A stretch of DNA of 64,000 nucleotides. Origin: Camarhynchus parvulus. Lineage: Eukaryota; Chordata; Aves; Passeriformes; Thraupidae. The stretch covers positions 2,371,501 through 2,435,500 of the forward strand of contig NC_044590.1 of NCBI RefSeq assembly GCF_901933205.1, given 5' to 3'. The position numbers and the translations under genes are program-made. Each line of letters opens with the position of its first letter. Within the stretch, counting starts at the first letter, position 1. Of this stretch, positions 1 to 10,835 are shown one piece after another. Under the pieces are notes generated by a model. The model saw only the letters and a list, made by a program, of their open reading frames with translations, did not search any database and was not told the DNA's origin.

Positions 1-3000
1 CACCCAGACAATGCTCTGGGCACTGCATATGATCTTATTTAAAAAATACACTTGTAAACAAATGGCTTCATCAACCACCTCAGATCAGATCAAATAAAAC
101 TGGCTGTATTTATTCTGCTGCTGAGTTAAGAGCCATCTGTGGCTCTCTATTAACAGAGTATTTACATGCAGATCCAAATGCTCTGGAAATGGGAATTGTC
201 TTTTCTCTAGGAATCCCACAGTGCTTTCCACCTCCCCCGTTCTTACAGCGAAAGGGGAAAAGAGGCACTGTGGTGAGTTAGGAGGATTAAACCCCTGGTT
301 TGCACTGACTTGTGGGCAGATATTCCAGAGGCTGGGAGCTGCAAGGAAGTTTGTTTGGAAATGGGGATACCAGAGAGAGTGATGTGCTGGGCTGGAACAG
401 ATTGTGTTAAATTTCTGAATCTAGCAATCTGCTTTTTGTCTCATTTATAGAACAGTAGAGTGCAAATACATATGAATTCTAGTAGCAACAGGCATATAAG
501 AGTACAAATTAAAGTCAAGAACCAACTGTGAAGAAATCACATCCAAGATTTTTCTCCAGATATGACAAATCTGGGGGTAAGGGTGATCTGCCTTTTGATT
601 TGATCCCTTTTTTTATATAATTAACTTCTAAATAGCTGGTTTTTCCAAGTGATGAGATATTGTTAGATCAGAGCTTCAGTGTCAAAAATGATAGCCTATT
701 TAAAAAGAAAAAGTAATAATAAATAAGTTTTTATACTGAGCTCTGGAAATGAGTATGGCAGCTTTCAAGGAATATGCCTGTGTACATGTGGCTCAGGATT
801 TCTCTCCAGCTGTGTGACTGGGGAGCAGAAACTCCTCAAGGAGATGCTGGAGAGCCCTTGGGGCTGTTTGGCCAGGAAGAGCAGTGCAGCCTTCTGCTCT
901 CCTGAGAAGAGCAGCACAGAGCAGAGGTTAGGAATGGAAACCATGGAGCCATCCGTGCTTAAAGGTGGTTCCATTCTGGAGCCAAACTAGGTGAAATTGC
1001 TTTTAGATACAGATGGCAAAGGAAGTGAGATCTGAGAGTCACTGTCCCCTGCAGAAGGGGACAATGGGTGAGGTGTGTTAGGGTGGACAGAGACAATAAC
1101 ACAGAGGTGCCAGGGACTGGAGCTGCCCAGCAGCCCAAGGGTTTTAACAGTGCCCTTGCTTTGCTTTTTCTTTTTCCTTTTTTCTTCTAAAGTGTTTGCA
1201 AAATGTAGAAAAATGCAGCAGGTCCAGAAAAACTGGAACTGTTTGGTGCAATTATTTAGAGCAACTGCTTAGCCCAGGCAAACCATAGCAAACCCCTGCC
1301 TAGAAAGTGCTGCAAGTGCAGAGGTTTAGTAGTAAGAAAAAAAAATATTTCTAATAACTGTAATCCTTTGGGGGGAGAAACCAGAGCTCAAATATAAGCC
1401 TGATTTATGGTAAGCATGGTATGAAGTTTCTTTACGAAAAGTGCAGAGACTGACAGAGACCAATTCCATGGAATGCAGGGAAAGCACAGGAGGTGAGCAA
1501 AGGGGGTTGCTCCTCCTGGATCACATCTGGTATCTGGAAAATGTATAATTGAGCGTAATCCACAGCAGAGTTGTTGTGTTATTAGAGCATGTCACATGGC
1601 AATGTAGAAGAGTGTTGAAACCACTATAGGAACACCAACCATTACTCTGAAATTACCTAAAAGTCTTGAATAACAAAATTTCCAGCTTTTTTGTCATTTT
1701 AGGATTGGTGACTTTCCTGGATGTTGTTTACCCCAAAAGCCTCAGACCTGACATTTGAAAAACTGGTCACACACAAGCAAAATGCGTGAAGTTTTTGTTG
1801 TTTTTGTGCAGGAGCCCTTAGACCATGTGAAAATCTGATCCTTGCACCTGTAGATGATCAGTCAGTACCTCCTGCACTTGAGGGATGTTGGCAGCTCAGT
1901 TGGCACCACCTGACCTGGGAGACTGATGTCCTGCAAACTCAAGATTTCTTCTCTCCTCCACAGCAGGGCACAAACTGCCTCCTGTATCCTCCTCATCCGT
2001 GTGCAGTGTTGGGGGAACTAATTATAATCCAGGATTTATTGCAGAAAACTCTGTGTGTGTACTCTATTAGCAACCCTCACAACATCTTTCAAGGTTCTCC
2101 TTAGCAAGGGCAACTGCTGCTGGCATTTTGGCTCCCCTTCAAACCAGTCTTGTCAGCAAGAAAAACCATATGAACTTGGAGATTGAAATCAGTTGCCCCA
2201 GGGTACCAGGTCCGGTTTCATTTTAACAATAAAAGAATCTGATGCCTTTTAGCAGGCAGGTAGTTATTGCCTAGATGAAGGAAGAGTTGTAATAGTAAAT
2301 CTAGAATTGCATTCAGATGTGACATCAGCTGATATATAAGTACTGCATGTCTTGCCTTATCCACCCACTCTTTCTATATGCAGGGAAATCCGAACCGAGG
2401 GAAAAGTCAAATGCTGGGCTGGCTCCCCCAACTCCACAATTATGTGCCAGTGATCCTGAACTTCCCCTCCATTTGCAGGTTAGCTAGAGGGGCCTGAATC
2501 CTAATGCTGTGCTCAACTCCATGCACTGTTTATATTAACCTACAAAAGCTCGAGCGTGTCTGTGTCTGCAGACACAGGAGACTTGGGGACACAATAAATG
2601 TTTGAAAGTTCCTGGAAAATTACTGTTATGGAAAGGCTCTCCTTTGTAGACTGAGTTGTAGCTGTTTAGCACTGATCTCCCATGGCTGAGGTGTTTATTG
2701 GAGACAAATATTTGGTTGACTGATTCCTACTAGAATTGGGGATGGGAGGCATTCATCTGTGGGGTGCACGCCTCTTGCTATGGCAGATTAAGCCAGCTTT
2801 GCCCCAGCAAAGGGAAGAATAATGGATTAGTTATTACCTGAACCTCTTGCTGTTATGTCAGGTATCCCATAACAGGTGTAAAGGCTTGCAGTTTTATCCA
2901 GACAGTTCCTTAATGTTGTCACCACCACGAAACTTTTGCAAACTCCCAGCAGGGATAAACGAAGGTGAAGGTGGCATTGTTCTCCTTCAAGAGAGATTCC

Positions 3001-3060
3001 CAATTAATTTTTTTACCAAGTGCACTATTGTTTTGCTGCATCTTGTCTTTGAGGCTGTGA
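1..3060. other. No gene seen; AT-leaning non-coding DNA
   Basis: No reading frame here exceeds about 75 codons and none resembles a known protein. The block is AT-leaning with small purine- and pyrimidine-rich tracts and scattered poly(A)/poly(T) runs of 8 to 10 bases. The only item noted is a possible 24-nt microexon at 249-272, listed separately. Confidence 0.7.
249..272 (+). other. Candidate 24-nt microexon
   Basis: A pyrimidine tract ending in TTCTTACAG (to 248) is followed by 24 bases rich in AAA/GGG, then by the donor GTGAGT at 273-278. The length is a multiple of three and all-codon reading gives a short basic peptide (RKGKRGTV in frame 1). Microexons of 3 to 27 nt with strong flanking signals are known in vertebrate neuronal genes. 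No neighbouring exon of the same gene was found, and a perfect GTGAGT is expected by chance about 16 times per strand in 64 kb. This is therefore only a candidate. Confidence 0.12.
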
Positions 3061-3074
3061 AAATGAACCTTTGA

Positions 3075-3240
3075 GTGTCTCATAGCCGGTTGCTCTGGCA
3101 GGGCTGTTGGTGGTGTGTTAATTGCAATCCCAGAGCCGGTTCGGTGCCCAGCAGGACGGTGGCTCTCAATGGCACCGAGCAGCTGTTGATGGTGGCTGTA
3201 ATTACTGCCCTGATCTATTGATCAACTGGAGAAGGGGGGA
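3075..3240. promoter_or_regulatory. Enhancer-like island with paired AGCCGGTT sites
   Basis: AGCCGGTT occurs at 3084-3091 and again at 3134-3141, exactly 50 bp apart. This resembles the Grainyhead/CP2 family consensus AACCGGTT with one mismatch. TTAATTGCAAT lies between the pair at 3118-3128, TAATTA lies at 3199-3204, and TATTGATCAA follows near 3217. The block is more complex and CG-containing than its flanks. The motifs are seen directly; enhancer function is inferred and there is no conservation evidence. Confidence 0.25.
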
Positions 3241-3324
3241 AAGCCCTGCTGGGCTCCAGCCTAACAGCTCCCCTTATGAATAACCTTCCTGAAGGTGCCA
3301 CTCATTCTTCTACTCAAATACGGT

Positions 3325-6300
3325 GGAATTAATCTCACCCGTGCGGCTTAATCAGCACAAAATGCATTTGGCACATTGTGGGGAAGGAAACTGCCCTCTG
3401 CCATCCAGCCTGGGCTGGGCTGGAGCTGCCAAGATAAACAGGGCTGTGCATGAGGACATCCTGGGTTTCTGTCAGCATCCAGAGTTTAGTGTCAGAAAGA
3501 AATGGAATTTTTGCTTGTTGGTTGTCTCCCACCTGCAGAATGTGGTGAGTGCCAGTTTACAACCAGGCTGAAATCTCAGGGCCGGGATTCCTGCAGTGGC
3601 TGCCTGGGAAAGCTTCTCCTTTCCTGTTAAGGTTCTTTTCAGGTGTGTGGTTCTCTCTTCCATGGGCACAAAGGTGAACCAGCAGAGCTTGTGCCTGCCT
3701 GCGATGTCTGTGCACCGCTGCAGTGGGGAAAGCTGGGCAGGACAATTAAATTAGGTGCTGTTTCTGGGTTTGATTGGGGGAAAAGGTGGAAAATGTGAAT
3801 TGCTGTAAGTTAAAAACAAAAACACTGAAAGCAGTTATTTTGATGTAATTAAAATGCTTTATGGCATTGTTTCAACTTCAGCTGTTTTAAACTCAAACTT
3901 CAGAAAGATGATCTGTTACCAAAAGAAAAAGCCATAAAAATTGAAATCTGGAAATTACAAATGGTACAATTTAATGTGGATATGTTTTCACTGGAGGGAA
4001 AAAAGCTGTCCAAATTCACTAGGAGACTTCATTTTACAGGTAATCTACCACTTTGATGAAGTAGTTTTATCAACATATCTCAAAGCAGTTTCACCATCTC
4101 TCTCTTATCTATGTGGGTTAATTTTTCTCGATGGAATTGCTTTGTCTTTCTTGTGTCTTCAAATTGATAGCAAGCTGATCCTTTGCTCAGCCTCCTCCCT
4201 TTTGATCTGATGCTACATTTGTCTCAGTCATAGAAAATGTTGCTCAACAGGATATCAGTGCCTTTGACCTTTTCCTGGGATACACAGTCCCATGCAATGC
4301 CCCGCCACACGTGCCTTAAAGAAGGAGTTTGCAATCTTTGCAGGTTGAGCAAGGTAGAACTGGGCTGCTTTCATCTTTGTACAGCTTTAAGCAATCCAGA
4401 GATTACATTATTTCAGTTGCATGGGTTTGCCTCACTGTGGCTGGTAGGATCCACTAAAACAATGTCAGGTATGCTCAGTGGAAAACCTTCAAAAGGAAAA
4501 ATAAATTTCAAAAACCCAACAGTGTTGTTTTCTCCAATGACAGAGGAAAGCTCATTTTTGCATGGAAATAAATCAATCAATCACTTAGCACTTGCCAATT
4601 TAAAAAAGCAGGAAGAGAGGGGAAATGCCATTATTTTGTTTATTCTTCTAGTAGTTAATTTTCTTTGCCTTTGGGAGCTGCCTTATAAAGAGTACATAAA
4701 AGATTTGTTCTGTTTGCTTGGGGACTGGGGAAGATGGAGCCACCAGATCTTCCTGATATTTGTGCCAGGTTCATGGAAAGAAAAAAATCTTGCAGGAGTT
4801 TTTGTCTACCTCTAAGTTTACCAGTAATTTCGTCAAAACTTTTAAATTTCTCTGGGCATAATAATGAATATTATAGTATTTCCATTTTTATCAAGTGTTT
4901 CAGGTAAAACTATTATCTCTTCAATTTGCATTAAACTGCTTTGACACAGAGGATCTTCCAGTGTGACCCACAGAGCTCAAATGGACTCAAATGTTTGATA
5001 TCCAACCGGACTTGGCAATTTTGGAGGAATTTTTTCAGAGGTACTTCAAACTTCCCCTCTTGGTACAGTTTCAGCTGGTTGCAGGAAACAATTCAGTATG
5101 GGATAGGAAGAAGTGCAGGCTGGTAGCACCATGTAATCTACCTGACAGCTTTTTTTTCCACTTACTCATTTATCAACCGAAAAGCTAAAGTAAATAGGGA
5201 TGCAACCTGTAAAGCTGTTGAATAATTTTAGTGAGCTTAACCACATGTTTAGCCTGAGGAAGAAAAAGCAGTTAATTTTATATCTAAATTTTTATTTTTT
5301 TTTATCTAAAGCAAAGGACCCTCCTTTTTCCTGAAGGCAATTTCAAGCTGTTATTCAAGAATGAAAATTGATAATTGTTATATCTGTACTCAGTTGATCT
5401 TAATTTTAGTGGAGCTCCAGGCTAGCAAATATGAAAATATCATCTTGCTGGCTGATAAACTGGTTAAATGCATTGGTGCAGGATTTTGATGAAGTAGCAA
5501 TAGTTAATATTTGTTGCTTAGCAAAGAGCAGTTATAATCATGGCTTTGGAGTAGATCCAAACAGGGAGGGAGAAAGAAGTCATTCAGCAGCAGCATGAAG
5601 TGGTTTTTTATCTCTGCAGACACACACAAACATTGTTAGACAGCATAAAGTGCTCTCGTAGCTGATTGTTTGCTCTCCCTGCTGCTGAGAGGAATCTCCT
5701 GGAGCACAAGGAGGTTCCAGTGCCTGCACCCAGACCTCATCCAACTCAAACATTGGATCACAGACCATCCCAGTGAACAGACTGTTCACCCCACGTCAGT
5801 GTGATAATTACAGAAATTAATGTGCAGCAGTTGCCTCTGTCTCACCTGTGTGAAGGGCAGGAGGCTCTTTGGGAAAGGCCCTGGAGGTGGGTGAGCTGCC
5901 CTGCAAACAGGGACCTCAAACCAATGCAGCCATGGAAAAATGTCCCATCTCTAAAACCAGGATGGTGCTGCCTGCCTGCACACCAGGGTTTTACCAATCC
6001 CTGTTCACACTGGTGAAAAATAGTGTCTTCTTTTCACTGGATGTAGTTACAGAAAGGCAGGGTTGTGGCACCAGTTTGGACAGTGACAGTCCTTTCAGTC
6101 ATTTATTAATTAATTTTTAATTATTAATATCTTGTCTTGAGAAATACCTTTCTCTTGCTTTCTCCTTCCATACTTTCTATGGCCAGAACTGTGTTCCCTG
6201 GGATATCCCCAATACTGGGTTTAGATTGATTAAAATCAGGGTTGATTTCAGCTTCAGGCATCAAAAAGACACTTTCATGCTTTTCATTAATTGTCATGTC

Positions 6301-6880
6301 TGGTACTTCATTGTGTCCAGTCCTCTGATCTTAAAAGGTACAGCACCCAGTGGCTTTTCCCTAGAAAACATTATTTTTAAATGAATTAGTACTTTGACTT
6401 TTTTCCCTCCAAATGGCTTTGCAGTGATTCTGATGGAAGTATTGAAAAGAGGTGAGACATTCTGCCTCATCACAGGATTAGAATTAGAATCAATGTTGAG
6501 GAGTTAGAGTAAAATCTCCTGAAACTGAGTCAAGCAGAGCACTGGATCTTTTGCAGGAATATTTAATGATAAAAGTTATTCCTGCAGTGCATCTGCTTAG
6601 GAGGCAGCAGAGCTTCCCAGCTGTGTGTGCAGCTCCAATTCAGTGATAACTTCTTCTGACAGAGTGGAACTTTTTGCAATGTCACTTGCATTGGGGGTTT
6701 TAGATCAGCTAAAAGTAGGCTGGTTGAAATCTAAAGTCTTTTTCCACTCCACAGGCAATTGAGTTTTTTGGGTGTATACAAGTTTTTGTGGTTTGATAAG
6801 ACCGGAGAAAAAAGTCAGCAACTGAGACTATTTCAGCAACTTGAATACTGCTGTGATGAAAGAAACCAGATATTACAGAT
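3325..6880. other. No gene seen; includes a long chance open frame
   Basis: The segment contains an open frame of 192 codons (4,237-4,815, + strand). It has no recognisable domain, is rich in Leu/Ser/Cys/Trp as random AT-leaning DNA often is, and lacks convincing flanking splice signals. A TTAATTAA-rich patch near 6,101-6,130 is the most AT-rich point. Nothing else is supported. Confidence 0.65.
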
Positions 6881-6889
6881 TCATTCTGG

Positions 6890-7290
6890 GGCATGGAAAT
6901 ATTTATGAAGTATGAATTTATTAAAGGCCTTAAAGTACTTAAAGCAGCTGCTGTGCATCTTGCAGCCATCCATGTAGGTTTTATTTGAATATATATAACG
7001 CTATTGCTAACAAAGATGGCAGTCGGAGGCGAACGTTGCAGTGCAGCACGGTGTTCCCCAGGATAACAATGTTCAGAGGGTAACTGGAGGGATTTTAATT
7101 TAAAGCACATGCAGTCCACTCTCCCAACTCAGCCTGCAGGAAGCAAAAGCAGCAAATGAGGGCCATGTGGAGATGGGGTGGTGATAACTGCATGGAGAGG
7201 CAGAGGTGCCAGCTCAGCCGTGTCACACGATGATTGCGATGGTTATGCAAAGTCCCGAGATGAGAAATCCTACCTGGGCAGGTGAGAAGA
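6890..7290. promoter_or_regulatory. Possible regulatory island
   Basis: This 400-bp block is denser in CG dinucleotides than its flanks (TCGGAGGCGAACG at about 7,023-7,035). It carries homeodomain-like AT cores and TTATGCAAAG near 7,242, close to an octamer. It also contains AGATGGCAG near 7,014, resembling the YY1 core. It has no low-complexity runs. The call rests on motif texture only. Confidence 0.2.
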
Positions 7291-7320
7291 TAAAATAAGG
7301 CCCTTAGAGGCAAAGCAATC

Positions 7321-10300
7321 CAGGCTTCTGTCGATGGCTTGGTGATAAAGGAGCAATGTCAGACACTGGGAGAAAGAGCTGAGGCTTCTCATCATCCAGA
7401 CTTCAATCCCATCCTTTCATTCCCTGCTTTTCTTCCTTCTGTAACTCAGAGATGCTTTTACTGCCCTCAGTGCTGGTCTCTAACTTGTACAAGCACATAA
7501 TTTTAAATGTGAGTTTCCATAAAAACATTAAAGAAACAGAGAAGATAAGTGACTTGCCAAAGGCCAAACAAAGCACCTGAGGTAGACTCAGGCACAGAAC
7601 CCAGTTCTCCAGGCTCATTTGTTTAACTGCTTTCTATTTTCCACCACTTTCTGTCCCCTGTCAGTCCCTCTATTCTTGTTTGAAGCATGGGGGACTTTAT
7701 AGCCCTGTATTTCTCACAACTGTATGAAAGCTCTACAAGAGAGAAATGCTCCTGATTGTTTCTGTTCAAAGATGGGGGCGTTTCTAGACATGTCACATCT
7801 GAAAAGTGAGTGACTTTTGGCACCTAGTCCTCAGTTTTCTGACATGAGGGACACATGCAAGGAATATCAAATACCTGGCTGAAGACAGACTGTGCCTCTC
7901 TAAGCATGCTGTGCTTTTTTTCTATGCTGAAGGCCTAAAAAGGGAATTTTCTCTGCCTATCTAGACAGGGGAGCCCCTTTTAGGTATTATCTGCTGTACA
8001 AATATTGGTCTACTCCTTAAAGCCAGTTTCATAGAAAGTTGAAGGCAGTCTAAGAAGGAGAACATATCCTTTTATATGCATTGGATAAGGTAAATGATAT
8101 CAAATAAAATGAAGGATTAAAGCATGCTCGAGCTTGAAGCAATAGATAAAAAAAGGACAGGAATTATTGTTTACTTACATTTTTCAGCTGGGTGTGTGCA
8201 GTCAGTTTTGCTGAGGATTTAGGTATCACATCAGTTAATTTCCAGCCTGTGCCAACTCCCATGGGGAGCACCACACCAGCAGCTCTGCTCTGAGCTGCCC
8301 AGCAGCTGTGGGCACTTGCCCAGGCCCCTGCCCACTGATGCCACCTTCTCCCCACACTTCTCCCCTGGTGAAAACTTCTCTTTTCTCACCATTTCTTCTA
8401 CTTACTTCAGCATTGATCACCAATGGCTTTGTAGAGCCACCTAGAGATGTTTTCTTCTTTTTTTCCTCTTTTCCCCCCTTTTTGTTTAAATTGTTGTGGT
8501 TTAGGAGCTTTGTTCTCTGGTTATCACAATGTTTCAGAGCATAACAGTGCCAAGATATTTCCTAGAAATTGTGTAGAAAGTGCTTTGTCTTGCACCTTCA
8601 ACAAAGAGTAAAATACACATTGCAGTGATTTATTTATGTGATTTACACATCATATTTTATACTCCACATTGCTAATAAGCACTGTGACAGTCAAAATCAG
8701 TCTGAGCAATATAGCAACAAAATTAATGAAGTAAAAGAATTCTGAGAGTCTGAGACACAAATCAATATAATTATACTTCACATAAAAAATAGGAACTCTG
8801 CAAAGTTAAAGCACTAGAAGAGTGATGGAACAGAGATAGTTACACAGTTGGAAATGCACATGTATTTACAACTGTTTAACCACAACTATGTAAGAATTTC
8901 TATAAAGAGTTTAAACAAACAGAAATGACTGCAGTCTATACACTCTGCTCTGAAGTGAGCTGGCCCAGCAATGGAATTGTTCTCCAGCAATCAATCAAAC
9001 CCTTACAAAGCATTTCACATTTCTAATGGCCAGTAAGTAGGAATAACTCCAGAACTCCAATTTCCCTCTGTTTCATCAATGAAAGCAGCAGCTGGGTTTG
9101 GCTTTTCCAGTGTTCTGTGTGTGAGAGTTGGAAAGTTTAGGTGAGCTGCTGATGTAGCAGGGATTACATTTATGTTTCCATAGAGAATTCAGACCTCAGT
9201 GCTTTGTTCTTCAGAGTTCTTTTAAATTCCTGCAGCAGCTGTGAGGCAGAGGTTGGGCTGGAGGTGGGATTAAGGGTCTGGCTGGGATGTGGGCAGGGGT
9301 CCAGAGGAACTGGGCTGGGGAGTGGTGATCCCTGGGAGCTCTTGGCTAGTCTCAGGCTGGGATTGCTTGCTGGCTGCTAAAGTGTGGCAGTCCGAGCGCA
9401 GAGAAGCTGATTGATTATTGAAACTAGAGCTGAGGCTTTCTGAGACATCACAGTGCAAAAAGAAACATCCCAAAATCATTTCTCCACCCCATCTCAGCTT
9501 TGAGCCTTAAAACAAAGCTTTGATTTAGAAATTATTTCTGAAGTTTTGGAAAGCATGAGCCGCAGATCTGCATCTCCTCCCGGTGTTACATCATGGCTGC
9601 AGCAGTGACCAACAGCCTCAGGAGAGAGTTTCCTTCCAGGTTCAAACAGGGAGAAGGATGGATCTCCTGGCTCCTGGAGGAGGGAAGCAGAGCTGAGCTG
9701 TGGCCAAACGTGAGGTGTGTTGGGCTCTGCCGTCCCAGTAACTGTGGGGAGGCTTTGCAGTGCAGGACAGCCAAGAATGGGTGGAGAGGGGCCACAGGGC
9801 TTCTTCCTGATCCATTGATCCATAAATTTTGACTGGAGAGGTGTAACTGCCCCTGATCGAGTTGGCTTTGCCTTGAGTTATCTTCCTAGAACAGCAGACC
9901 CAACTAAGGGCAGCTGACAAGCTCGTGTAGGTGAACTCCTGGGGCTCATCCAGGTTTTTCCCCATGACTTTTGTGACTGCCTCAATCCTCCTGTCCTGCA
10001 CTCAGAGCACGAGAGGAGCTGCAGGAAGAGCAGAGAGCCGATGACCCTGGAGAACCTGGTGCTGGGAGCACCAACATGGAAGCCCAGAAGTCAAGGCTCG
10101 GGCTTAGAGCATTTATTCTGCTTTGTTTCACACCCAGTGTTCTTCCTCTTAACCAGATCAAACTTTACCAGGCATTATGCAGTGGGTTGATCCACAGAAA
10201 AGTTCATTCAGAATGAAAAATCTGTTTGCTGGTGGTGGGGAAAGGGTAACGTAGCAACTCTTGTGTACTTTGGTGAAAAAGCACTGCATAAAAGAGCAAC

Positions 10301-10734
10301 TCTCTTTATGTTTCCCTGGGTGATTCAGGCTGGCTGGGTGTGGCAGCCAGGGAAATGTGATCCACCAACTATTTACATAAACCAAAAACTGTTTGTCTAA
10401 GTACCAGGAGACAAGGGCTAAGCTGGATGAAGTGCTGTAAAGAATTCTTTTTGCAGAATGATCCCGATTTGCCATTCAAAGAGGAAGGCAGATGCTTATA
10501 TAGTACAATATAAATTTTTGTGGAGTAGTTAAAATCTTCTAACAGCATGGTCAAGCTTTGTCCTCTACCCCCTGGAGAGCTGAGTGTGTGGATGGAGAAA
10601 GAATGGTGGAGGAGTGCCTCCCAAAATTCTCTCTTGAAGCCTTCAAAAAATAGAGAGAACAAATACACTACAATGCTAAAAAAAATTTTGTTGCAAAAAT
10701 AATTTCCATTTTGTACAATGTTTACCAGAGCCAC
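7321..10734. other. No gene seen
   Basis: Short overlapping open frames occur on both strands between 9,270 and 10,000, none with recognisable content. A pyrimidine-rich tract lies at about 8,450-8,485. No repeat family was recognised. The stretch 9,240-9,760 is GC-richer than its surroundings but has few CpGs. Confidence 0.65.
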
Positions 10735-10835
10735 TGCAGAAATTTCATAATCACGTAATTAACCATTCTGCCTGTCAAGTGGGTCTAGTTTCAGCTAATA
10801 CTAACCATGTAAAGCTCTAATATGCAAATGGACTG
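10735..10835. promoter_or_regulatory. POU/homeodomain motif cluster
   Basis: A perfect octamer ATGCAAAT is at 10,822-10,829, directly preceded by TAAT so that the sequence reads TAATATGCAAAT. The homeodomain core GTAATTAAC is near 10,755, and TCAGCTAATACTAACC lies between. The combination resembles developmental enhancers bound by POU3/POU5 and homeodomain proteins. Binding and activity are inferred. Confidence 0.25.

Noticed and set aside
4237..4815. 192-codon open frame, + strand, the longest in the window
   Set aside because: No recognisable domain, Leu/Ser/Cys-rich composition, and no convincing splice or promoter context. Its length is within chance for 64 kb read in six frames.
4880..4909. 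TTTCAG|GTAAAA junction, another recursive-splice-like site
   Set aside because: The donor is weak and TTTCAG/GTAA words are common in T-rich DNA.
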